From NCBI RefSeq assembly GCF_007859815.1, contig NZ_SJPH01000005.1, positions 102,674-166,673 on the forward strand: a DNA stretch of 64,000 nt, written 5' to 3'. Below, piece after piece: positions 17,423 through 25,786 of the stretch. The position numbers and the translations under genes are program-made. This DNA comes from Botrimarina hoheduenensis. GTDB taxonomy: Bacteria; Planctomycetota; Planctomycetia; Pirellulales; Lacipirellulaceae. The notes beneath the pieces were generated by a model, which was given only the letters and a program-made list of their open reading frames with translations, was not told the origin of the DNA and ran no database searches. Each line of letters starts with the position of its first letter. Position 1 is the stretch's first letter.

Positions 17423-17940
17423 GCGGGCTTGGCTCCGGTGCCGTAGACGATCGCCATCAGTTGTTCCTTGACATCATCCCGACGCTCGGCTGAGGGGGCA
17501 CGCGCATCAATTCGATAGCGCACTCCGCCCGGCCCGGTGAGGCTCAGCGCTGCGGTCGGTTCCGCGGTGTCCTCGTCGTCTGGCTGAAAGAGTTGCAGGC
17601 CATCGCCCATGCGCAACACGCGACGGCGCAGCAGCAGCAACGCGAGCAGGTAGCGCAGCTCGTGACGGTGCGGTTCGTTCTCCCACTGATGAAGGAGCCG
17701 CAGCAAGACCTCGTTCGGGGCGGGCTGTCCCGTGCCGGCCGTTAGCGGAACGGTCGCACGCCACCAGCCCAGCGCGTTCGCGGGCGGGCTACTCCACGAA
17801 TCGCTCGCCACGTCGCGACGCACGACGTCGCCAGCTTCTTCGACAATTACCGAATAGTAAGCTTCCCCCGGAGCCAGGGCCCGGTCAGAGACCGCACACC
17901 GGCGGGTGAAGCGACGAATCGGAAAGTCAATCGCGGGCAT
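17419..17940 (-). CDS. Conserved hypothetical protein upstream of lipoprotein
   Basis: This 173-residue cytoplasmic protein has an N-terminus R-R-C-A-V-S-D-R-A-L-A-P-G-E-A-Y-Y-S-V-I, a pattern of small planctomycete proteins that start with a cysteine-containing turn, then W-W-R-A-x-V-P and a leucine- and arginine-rich helix (L-R-Y-L-L-A-L-L-L-L-R-R-R). It overlaps the LolA-like gene by four bases (ATGA type), so the two are translationally coupled and likely act together in envelope biology. No known function; I do not recognise a named domain. Confidence 0.7.
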   Translation of the reverse strand: MPAIDFPIRRFTRRCAVSDRALAPGEAYYSVIVEEAGDVVRRDVASDSWSSPPANALGWWRATVPLTAGTGQPAPNEVLLRLLHQWENEPHRHELRYLLALLLLRRRVLRMGDGLQLFQPDDEDTAEPTAALSLTGPGGVRYRIDARAPSAERRDDVKEQLMAIVYGTGAKPA

Positions 17941-18073
17941 GGGCTCGCGCGGTCGGGGCGCAGGGGGACCAACAGAACAAAGCCCCGCGGCGTCAGCACG
18001 AGCCGAGTGGGCGCGCGAAGACTAGAGTAGGCCGCCGCCAGCGGCAAGACACATCGCCACTCGGCCAGCCCGC

Positions 18074-18310
18074 TTAGCTAGCAGTGTAAAACCGGCCGCT
18101 CTGGCCCCCCGGACCGATCCCCACGGTGAGCGAAGCTAAGCAGCGGGGGCAGCGGCCAACGTAAGCGTCTCCGTTCTTGTTGCGATAGATCCGCGTATAG
18201 ACCCCGCAGCACTCAAACGTGACCCCCAGAAAGTTGGCGGGGGAGGCCGTCGACCTCGGCGCACGCGGGGGCTCGCTGGTCAGATCCAGGCTCGCGGGCG
18301 GCTGGTCCAT
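18074..18310 (-). CDS. Small CxxC planctomycete protein
   Basis: This 78-residue protein has a disordered N-terminus and a compact C-terminal part, F-E-C-C-G-V-Y-T-R-I-Y-R-N then G-R-C-P-R-C and I-G-P-G-G-x-x-G-R-F-Y. C34/C35 and C54/C57 could bind zinc. The start at 18310 is an ATG. It is probably a single-gene unit. Function unknown. Confidence 0.7.
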   Translation of the reverse strand: MDQPPASLDLTSEPPRAPRSTASPANFLGVTFECCGVYTRIYRNKNGDAYVGRCPRCLASLTVGIGPGGQSGRFYTAS

Positions 18311-18551
18311 GACAAGAGATCAGAACGAGAGGGCAAGGAGGGGGACGCTAATCATCAGCCCCGGTAGCGACCGGTGCGTCTGAAGCATCGACGGCAACAG
18401 GGGTAAAACTTCTTGCTCCGGCAGGCAAGCCGGACGATCCGCAGGGGGCGAGCCGTAAGATTCTTCCTGATCGCTGCGTTCCTCACGAGGCCAATCTTGG
18501 GGCCCCCCGGCTCGCGAACCTTGACGGGACCGGCCCGGTCCGATCATCATC

Positions 18552-18614
18552 ATGACTGTGACGAAGAACCTGCTCCTGCTGCCGCTCCTACTACTAGGCC
18601 CCCCGGGGTTCTAG
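18552..18614 (+). CDS. leuL: Leucine-rich leader peptide of leuA attenuator
   Basis: This 20-codon ORF opens with ATG and ends with TAG at 18612-18614. Its peptide is M-T-V-T-K-N followed by four Leu, one Pro, four Leu, then G-P-P-G-F. The eight Leu codons, at 18570-18581 and 18585-18596, are CTG, CTC, CTG, CTG, then CTC, CTA, CTA, CTA; CTA should be rare in such a GC-rich genome, so the ribosome would be very sensitive to charged tRNA-Leu. It lies 124 bases before leuA and just before a strong terminator. This is the layout of the enterobacterial leu leader. The ribosome-binding site is weak. The symbol is used by analogy of role, not homology. Confidence 0.88.
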   Translation: MTVTKNLLLLPLLLLGPPGF

Positions 18615-18680
18615 GGACGGCTCTTCGCGCATTAGCAGTGCCAGCCAAACCCTGGGGCCCCGCGGGCTCCAGGGTTTTTT
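18565..18680 (+). promoter_or_regulatory. Transcription attenuator controlling leuA
   Basis: Three mutually exclusive pairings are visible. 1:2 (protector): AGAACC at 18565-18570 with GGTTCT at 18607-18612. 2:3 (antiterminator): 18605-18616 with 18650-18661, twelve contiguous pairs counting G-U. 3:4 (terminator): 18647-18660 with 18664-18677. Strand 1 overlaps the Lys, Asn and first Leu codons; strand 2 overlaps the leader stop codon. A ribosome stalled at Leu codons would mask strand 1 and free strand 2 to pair with 3, allowing readthrough. A ribosome reaching the stop would cover strand 2 and let 3:4 terminate. Pairings were counted by hand. Confidence 0.85.
18647..18680 (+). terminator. 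Intrinsic terminator of leuA attenuator
   Basis: AAACCCTGGGGCCC (18647-18660) pairs with GGGCTCCAGGGTTT (18664-18677), a 14-bp stem with one G-U pair and a 3-base loop, ending in a six-T run at 18675-18680. It lies 58 bases upstream of the leuA start, not downstream of any gene on the same strand other than the leader peptide, which fits attenuation rather than end-of-operon termination. Confidence 0.9.
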
Positions 18681-18738
18681 CGTATCCTGGTCTCTGCTGC
18701 GGCTCTTCTCCTCAGCCTTTTTCCTCACGCCACGACCA

Positions 18739-20289
<1,551 letters not shown>

Positions 20290-20370
20290 AGCAGAGTTAG
20301 GCACCGAATTCAGGCGCCCAATTCAGGCACCGCAGCAGGCACAAAACCACGGCAAGCCGCTTCAGGGCCC

Positions 20371-21216
20371 CTACGCTCCCGCCTGGATCCCCTGCAGGAG
20401 CCGACCGGGCGAACCCATCGCGTTGTAGCCGCCGTCCAAGTGGAGGATCTCGCCTGACACGCCGCTCGACATGTCGCTGAGCAAATAAGCGCCGCTCTTG
20501 CCAACCTCGTCGTGCGTGATGTTGCGGCCCAGGGGGGCCATCGCCTCGTAGAGGCCGAGCATGGCATCGACGCCGGCACCACGACCGGAGATCGTCTGCA
20601 ACGGCCCTGCCGAGAGCGCGTTGACCCGCACGCCCTGGGGCCCCAGTTCGTAGGCCAGATACTTCACCGTGGCGTCCAGCGCTGCTTTGCACACGCCCAT
20701 GACGTTGTAGCCCGGTACGGCCTTCTCGCCGCCGTAGTACGTGAGCGTCAAGATGCTGGCGTCGGGCTTCAGCAGCGGCTTGGCAGCGCTGGAGAGCGCC
20801 ATCAGGCTGTGAACGCTGATCGCCATGGCGTGCTTGAAGCCTTCGCGGCTGCAATCGACCGTGTCTTTCTTGAGATCCTCGGGCGGAGCGAAGGCGATCG
20901 AGTGCAGCAGGAAGTCGATTCCGCCGGCGCTGGCGGGGCTGCCGAACTCGGCCTCGCAGCGGGCCATCACCGCCGCGACATGGTCGTCGTTGGTGACGTC
21001 CATCGGCTCAAGAAACTTGCAGCGGGGATTGTCCTCCACTAGCTTCACGACCCGGCCGCGGTTTTTCTTCCGCTCGTCGTCAGGCTTGTCGGGCATGTGG
21101 GTGAAGCCACACTCGCCCCCCTCCTGCATAACACGTTCGGCGATCGCCCAGGCGATCGATTGCTTGTTGAAGACGCCGGTGATAAGGCCGCGTTTGCCTT
21201 CGAACAGGCCAGCCAT
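20371..21216 (-). CDS. fabI: Enoyl-[acyl-carrier-protein] reductase (NADH)
   Basis: This 281-residue short-chain dehydrogenase family enoyl-ACP reductase performs the last step of each fatty-acid elongation cycle. It has the FabI-type NAD loop I-T-G-V-F-N-K-Q-S-I-A-W-A-I-A (12-26), the Y-x6-K pair Y170/K177, and the S-A-G-P-L-Q-T-I-S-G-R-G substrate loop. The I-T-G-V-x-N start distinguishes it from FabG. I start at the ATG at 21216 because the added residues up to 21261 precede the conserved G-L-F-E-G-K start. Length is slightly above the usual 260. Convergent with leuA. Confidence 0.95.
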   Translation of the reverse strand: MAGLFEGKRGLITGVFNKQSIAWAIAERVMQEGGECGFTHMPDKPDDERKKNRGRVVKLVEDNPRCKFLEPMDVTNDDHVAAVMARCEAEFGSPASAGGIDFLLHSIAFAPPEDLKKDTVDCSREGFKHAMAISVHSLMALSSAAKPLLKPDASILTLTYYGGEKAVPGYNVMGVCKAALDATVKYLAYELGPQGVRVNALSAGPLQTISGRGAGVDAMLGLYEAMAPLGRNITHDEVGKSGAYLLSDMSSGVSGEILHLDGGYNAMGSPGRLLQGIQAGA

Positions 21217-21392
21217 AGCGAGATCTCTTGCTAGGGGAGCAGGGGGGAAGCCGGAGCACAATCTCGCGATCCTAGCAGTCAGCCCGTGCCTCCGGAACGG
21301 GGCGACAGCCCTCCTTGCCGGCGGTGACGAAGGGGGGCCTTATCGGTGGCCCCCGCCTTACGCCGGTTGCATTGGTGATCTCAGCGGCTAGG

Positions 21393-21417
21393 ATCGGCGG
21401 TCATGATGACCGCCGAT
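21393..21417. promoter_or_regulatory. 25-bp palindrome centred on activator start codon
   Basis: ATCGGCGGTCAT (21393-21404) and ATGACCGCCGAT (21406-21417) are perfect 12-bp inverted complements around a single G at 21405, which is the third base of the first ATG of the sigma-54 activator gene. A 1-base spacer cannot form an RNA loop without opening a few pairs, so a dimer-binding operator is at least as likely as an RNA hairpin. Confidence 0.7.
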
Positions 21418-23307
21418 ACCGCCATCAATTTGTCTCATCAGCTGTTCCGGTCTCTGGCAGACGCTGGCTCACCTGTCGAAGCCGATCGCCGGCTGCTGGG
21501 CGTTCTGGCCGAGTGCGTCGGAGCACGACAAGCGGCGTTGTGGCGTCCGACACTGCCCGATTGGTCGCTGATTGCGGCACATCCACGACCGACTCCCGCG
21601 GTGCCCGAGGCCGTCGCCGAAGCGCTCGACTTGGGCGGGTCGGCCCACCTGGCCGGCTGGTCGGCGACCCCCCTCAGCGTCACCACCGGAGCGATGCAGC
21701 CCGACGTGCTCGCGATCGAGGCCAAGCTCGACGCGGCAACCCTGACCGAGATGGCATCGCTCTTCGAGGCGGCACGCTCCGCTGCCCGGCAGCTCCAGCG
21801 CGGCGAACGCCTTGATGAGCTGCTGGGGATGTCTATCGCCTGGAGCGCTTCGAGCGATACGGTCGCGTTGCTCGAAGCGATGGCTGAATCCGCGACGCGG
21901 CTGTTCGCCGCCGATCGGGCGACGATCTTCTTATGGGACAAACGAGCCGCAAAGCTTGTCGGTCGGCCCGCGCTGGGGCTCCCCGGCAATCAGCTCGTGA
22001 TCCCCGAGGACGCGGGCGTTGTCGGCAAGGTCGTGCAGACGGGCACGCCACGCCGAGTCGGGCCGCGGGACGGGGGCGCGCAGGTTGATCGTTCTACCGA
22101 CACGCAAACCGGTTATCGCACGAAGTCGCTGCTGTGCGTTCCGCTCGACGCCCCGTCGGGTGAACGGCTAGGAGCCTTCGAGCTGATCAACAAGAAGGGC
22201 CCCACCGGTGAGTTTAACGACGACGACGAGGCGGGGCTGGCCGAGTTCGCCTATCTCGCGGCAGCAGCCGTCGCGAGCGCTCAACAGCTAGAGGATCTGC
22301 TCGACCAGCGCGATACGCTTATCGATCAGGCCGCGAGTGGCGCGCGGATGCTGGGCGAATCGCCCGCCATCGCCGCCCTTCGTAAGACGATTGATCGGGT
22401 AGCTGAATCCGACCTGTCGGTGCTCGTGCTCGGTGAAAACGGCACCGGGAAAGAGGTGGTCGCCCAATCGCTGCACTTCCGCAGCCCCCGTCGTGCCGCG
22501 CCGCTGCTGGCCGTCAACTGTGCGGCGATCGCCGAGTCGCTGCTGGAAAGCGAGCTGTTCGGCCACGAGGCCGGCGCGTTTACCGATGCCCGCGAGTCAC
22601 GCGCTGGCAAGTTCGAGCTGGCCGATGGCGGAACGCTGCTGCTCGACGAGATCGGGGACATGAGCCTTGCCGGGCAGGCCAAGCTGCTGCGTGTGCTGGA
22701 GGACAAGACCGTGGTCCGGGTCGGCGGTGCCGAGGAGCGGCGCGTTGATGTCCGGGTCGTGGCCGCCACCAATCGCGACCTGTCGCAGCGGGTGCGTGAG
22801 AAGTCTTTTCGCGAGGACCTGTTTTATCGACTCTGCGTCGTAACGCTCGAACTGCCTCCGCTGCGCGATCGCGGCGAAGACGTGCTGCTGCTGGCGGAGC
22901 ACTTTCTCCGCTCGTTCGGACAGTCACGGGGCCGCAAGCCGCCCAAGCTTTCGGCGGGGGCCAAGAAGCGGCTGCTGACCCACAACTGGCCCGGCAACGT
23001 GCGCGAGCTGCGGAACCTAATGGAACGCGTCGCGTACTTGACCGACGGTCCAACGATCGGACCGGAAGACTTGTCGATTATCTCACGATCGGCGGGGACC
23101 GGAGAGAACGGTGCCACAGAGCTGTTTGAGGGCACACTAACCGACGCTACCAATGCGTTTCAGCGGGCTTACATCGACCACTGCGTTGATCGCTCACGGG
23201 GCAACGTCGCCTCCGCCGCTCGGCAGTTGGGGCTTCACCGCTCGAACTTGTATCGCAAGATGAGGCATCTCGGGCTGGAGGAGGGTAGCTCCGGCACCGA
23301 GGACTAA
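21403..23307 (+). CDS. GAF-domain sigma-54-dependent transcriptional activator
   Basis: This 634-residue enhancer-binding protein has an N-terminal part with a GAF sensor (about 140-300). The central AAA+ domain has Walker A G-E-N-G-T-G-K-E at 344-351, G-A-F-T-D-A at 391-396 (the sigma-54 contact loop, usually G-A-F-T-G-A), Walker B T-L-L-L-D-E-I and the R-finger region. A Fis-type helix-turn-helix ends the protein (G-N-V-A-S-A-A-R-Q-L-G-L-H-R-S-N-L-Y-R-K). It has no phosphoacceptor receiver, so control is probably by ligand or partner binding to GAF. Two ATGs (21403, 21406) are possible starts, both inside a palindrome. Confidence 0.92.
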   Translation: MMTADTAINLSHQLFRSLADAGSPVEADRRLLGVLAECVGARQAALWRPTLPDWSLIAAHPRPTPAVPEAVAEALDLGGSAHLAGWSATPLSVTTGAMQPDVLAIEAKLDAATLTEMASLFEAARSAARQLQRGERLDELLGMSIAWSASSDTVALLEAMAESATRLFAADRATIFLWDKRAAKLVGRPALGLPGNQLVIPEDAGVVGKVVQTGTPRRVGPRDGGAQVDRSTDTQTGYRTKSLLCVPLDAPSGERLGAFELINKKGPTGEFNDDDEAGLAEFAYLAAAAVASAQQLEDLLDQRDTLIDQAASGARMLGESPAIAALRKTIDRVAESDLSVLVLGENGTGKEVVAQSLHFRSPRRAAPLLAVNCAAIAESLLESELFGHEAGAFTDARESRAGKFELADGGTLLLDEIGDMSLAGQAKLLRVLEDKTVVRVGGAEERRVDVRVVAATNRDLSQRVREKSFREDLFYRLCVVTLELPPLRDRGEDVLLLAEHFLRSFGQSRGRKPPKLSAGAKKRLLTHNWPGNVRELRNLMERVAYLTDGPTIGPEDLSIISRSAGTGENGATELFEGTLTDATNAFQRAYIDHCVDRSRGNVASAARQLGLHRSNLYRKMRHLGLEEGSSGTED

Positions 23308-23362
23308 CGCGGCCATCGCTCGTTTGTCATTGATTGCTAGCGATGCGTTGCGCAAACGGTTC

Positions 23363-24739
23363 TCAGCCGGCGGACGCGAACTCAAGACCAGCCGCGATCA
23401 CGTCAAAGAGCCGGTCGATCTGGTCGGCTGAGATGGTCAGTGGCGGTGTGACATAAATTAGGTCGGGCTTCGCACGCAGCCATACGCCTTGCTCCAGCGC
23501 GTAACGGGCCAGCCGCCGCCCCGGAGCTTGGTCGGCGTTCTCCGTCTTTCCTGTGGAGCCATCGGTGCCCACAGAAGCGCTAGCGCCCAAAGAAAAAGCG
23601 CCGATCATTCCGCGCTGGCGAATGTGGGTGACCAGCGGATGGTCAGCCAGAGCGCTGAGCCGCTGAGCGATCTGCTCGATCTTTGCCGGCAAAGCGGCCA
23701 GGACATGGGCTTCGAACTCTTCGAGAGTCGCTAGGGCGGCGGCAGACGCCAGCGCGTTGCCGCTGTAAGTGTGACCGTGCCAGAAGGTGCGGTCCTCAGC
23801 GGGCGTGCGATTAAGAAACGCCTGGAAGATACGCGGCGTGGTGATGGTCGCGGCCAGGGGCAAGTAGCCTGCGGTGAGGTGCTTTCCCAGGCACAAGAAG
23901 TCGGGCGTTACGCCTTCGTGATCACAAGCAAAAAGGCGACCCGTGCGGCCCAGGCCAACCGCAATCTCATCGGCAATGAGCAGCACGTTGTACTTGTCGC
24001 ACAGCCGGCGCACGCCACGCAGGAATCCCGGCGGGTGCATCAGCATGCCGGCGGCCATTTGCACGAGCGGCTCGATAATGACCGCAACGATCTGGGAAGC
24101 TTGCTCCTCTAGAACCCTTTCCACACGCTGGAGCGCCGCATCGACACAGCGCTGGGCGTCACTCGGCTCGGAACCAACCTGCCGGCTATCCGGCGGCTCG
24201 ACGCGGACGACTTCGCACAGCAGGGGAGCATACAGGTCGTTGAAGCGACCGATCCCACCCACGGCCGTCGCGCCGATCGTGTCTCCGTGGTAGGCTTGGC
24301 CGAACGAGAGGTATTTGACTCGCTCAGGCTGGGGCGTGTCAGACTGGCACCAGTACTGCAAGGCCTGCTTCATCGCGACCTCGACGGCCGAGGAACCATC
24401 GCTCGAAAAGAAGACGTGGCTCAGTTCGCCGGGTGCCAAGTCGGCGAGCCGTTTAGCGAGCCGCACCGTCACTTCCGCCCCCATCCCTAAGCTGGTGCAG
24501 TGCGCCAGACGACCGAGCTGAGCCGAGATCGCGGCGTTCAGACGGGGATGGTTGTGGCCCAGCGCAGCGCACCACATGCTGCTAGCCGCATCGAGGTAGG
24601 CGTTGCCCCGGATATCGTACAGGGTGCACCCCTCGCCACGCTCGATGATGAGCGGCTCGTAATCGGCCATCGGGGTGAACGAATGCCAGTAATGGCTTCG
24701 ATCCCACTCACGGAGCGTAGCGATTGAGGGACGCGTCAT
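23363..24739 (-). CDS. bioA: Adenosylmethionine-8-amino-7-oxononanoate aminotransferase
   Basis: This 458-residue class III aminotransferase makes 7,8-diaminopelargonate in biotin synthesis, with S-adenosylmethionine as amino donor. The start W-D-R-S-H-Y-W-H-S-F-T-P-M is the BioA signature, followed by S-S-M-W-C-A-A-L-G-H-N-H-P. PLP contacts are D257 in I-A-D-E-I-A-V-G-x-G-R-T-G and the Schiff-base lysine K286 in G-K-H-L-T-A-G-Y-L-P-L. I start at the ATG at 24739; the frame extends to 24826 but would then overlap the upstream gene by 16 bases. It lies 71 bases downstream of a SAM hydrolase gene on the same strand. No other bio genes are in the window. Confidence 0.95.
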   Translation of the reverse strand: MTRPSIATLREWDRSHYWHSFTPMADYEPLIIERGEGCTLYDIRGNAYLDAASSMWCAALGHNHPRLNAAISAQLGRLAHCTSLGMGAEVTVRLAKRLADLAPGELSHVFFSSDGSSAVEVAMKQALQYWCQSDTPQPERVKYLSFGQAYHGDTIGATAVGGIGRFNDLYAPLLCEVVRVEPPDSRQVGSEPSDAQRCVDAALQRVERVLEEQASQIVAVIIEPLVQMAAGMLMHPPGFLRGVRRLCDKYNVLLIADEIAVGLGRTGRLFACDHEGVTPDFLCLGKHLTAGYLPLAATITTPRIFQAFLNRTPAEDRTFWHGHTYSGNALASAAALATLEEFEAHVLAALPAKIEQIAQRLSALADHPLVTHIRQRGMIGAFSLGASASVGTDGSTGKTENADQAPGRRLARYALEQGVWLRAKPDLIYVTPPLTISADQIDRLFDVIAAGLEFASAG

Positions 24740-24810
24740 CGGTCGGCAGCTTGCGGGCAATAACGGGGGACCTTGCTGCCACCAACCTGTGCCGGCCTCA
24801 GCCGCTCCGT

Positions 24811-25629
24811 TTAGGTCGGACACCAAGAAACCACGAGCATATCACCCTCTCCGGCGGCGATCATCTGGGCGGCGTTGCCGTTGACGATCGCCAGCTCAAG
24901 CATTCCGCCCGATCCCACTAGCGCAACCAGCGTTTGTGGGTCTTGGTCAGCGTAGGTTGTCTGCAGCCCGTAAGTTTCATGCTCGCCCAGCGAAACGCAC
25001 AGGCGGTTGTTGCGGGGCGCTCTAGAAAGCATGCCCAAAGGGATGTTCGAGATCAGGTTACCGAAGGTGTCCACTTCAACGATCTGGCCCTCGATCCGTC
25101 CCGGACGGGCTAGCGGAGTCGGTACCGCTGGCAGGCACACGAGCTCTTCGACCGCATCTCCGAGCGCCGCCAGCCTTTCGCCCCGTGCCAGCCGGGCCGC
25201 GACAGGAGCCATGATGTCACGACCATGAAACGTCGCGGAGGCAGCCTCGACCGACAGCCGCTCAAGGTCCAGTGCCACCGCCCCATCGATCCACCCGTTG
25301 AGCCAGCCAAACAGACCGTTGTCGGGGCCCACATAATGGTGGCCACCGACCCGCACCGCGACGATCGCGCGTTCGGTGCCGACCCCCGGATCGACCACGG
25401 CCAGGTGCACCGTCCCCGCAGGAAAGCGGGGCGTGCCAAGCTCCAGCAGCCGCGCTGCCGCGGCGATCCCTTGCGGGGGGATGTCGTGCGAAAGATCGAT
25501 GAGCGTCGCTGACGGGGCTCCGGTCAGCAACACCCCCTTGAGCTGCGCAACGTAGTGGCTGCCGGTGCCGAAGTCGGTGGTGAGGGTGATGATCGGCACG
25601 GTCAGGTCCCGAGAACCAACAGGGGGCAC
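24811..25629 (-). CDS. SAM hydroxide adenosyltransferase (DUF62 hydrolase)
   Basis: This 272-residue protein of the SAM hydrolase/fluorinase-like family splits S-adenosylmethionine to adenosine and methionine using water. It has I-T-L-T-T-D-F-G-T-G-S-H-Y-V-A at the N-terminus, D-P-G-V-G-T-E-R in the middle and H-Y-V-G-P-D-N-G-L-F, all hallmarks, and Y and F residues typical of the family's non-halogenating members. The start is a GTG at 25629; an internal GTG ten codons later is also possible. It is upstream of bioA, which consumes SAM. Confidence 0.88.
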   Translation of the reverse strand: MPPVGSRDLTVPIITLTTDFGTGSHYVAQLKGVLLTGAPSATLIDLSHDIPPQGIAAAARLLELGTPRFPAGTVHLAVVDPGVGTERAIVAVRVGGHHYVGPDNGLFGWLNGWIDGAVALDLERLSVEAASATFHGRDIMAPVAARLARGERLAALGDAVEELVCLPAVPTPLARPGRIEGQIVEVDTFGNLISNIPLGMLSRAPRNNRLCVSLGEHETYGLQTTYADQDPQTLVALVGSGGMLELAIVNGNAAQMIAAGEGDMLVVSWCPT

Positions 25630-25786
25630 TCAGCCACGGTTGCCGCGCGGCGACACGCGTCGCTTCAAGCATGCCAGCCGTTAGCCCAAGAACCAAAAAC
25701 GGTCCCGTAGCTAACCGCTCGCCCCCCATGATAATCACCCCGAGGGGCAAAGTACGGCGCGACACGTCAAACGAATCGTGTGCCAA

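Larger units (their letters stand above)
18311..18738. other. Intergenic region holding the leuA leader
   Basis: This gap lies between the small CxxC gene (minus) and leuA (plus). Its right half is the leucine leader peptide, attenuator and terminator, described separately. Just before the leader ATG a small stem GGACCG/CGGTCC (18527-18541) can form. I could not identify a convincing -35/-10 pair. A 77-codon minus-strand frame at 18320-18553 overlaps this region and looks spurious. Confidence 0.6.

Noticed and set aside
18320-18553. 77-codon frame on the minus strand across the leuA leader region
   Set aside because: Its translation has no family pattern, and it runs into the leader peptide region; the leader and attenuator on the plus strand explain the sequence much better.
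20306-20331. 13-bp near-repeat GAATTCAGGCGCC / CAATTCAGGCACC after leuA
   Set aside because: Only two imperfect copies in a short convergent gap; no support for a function.
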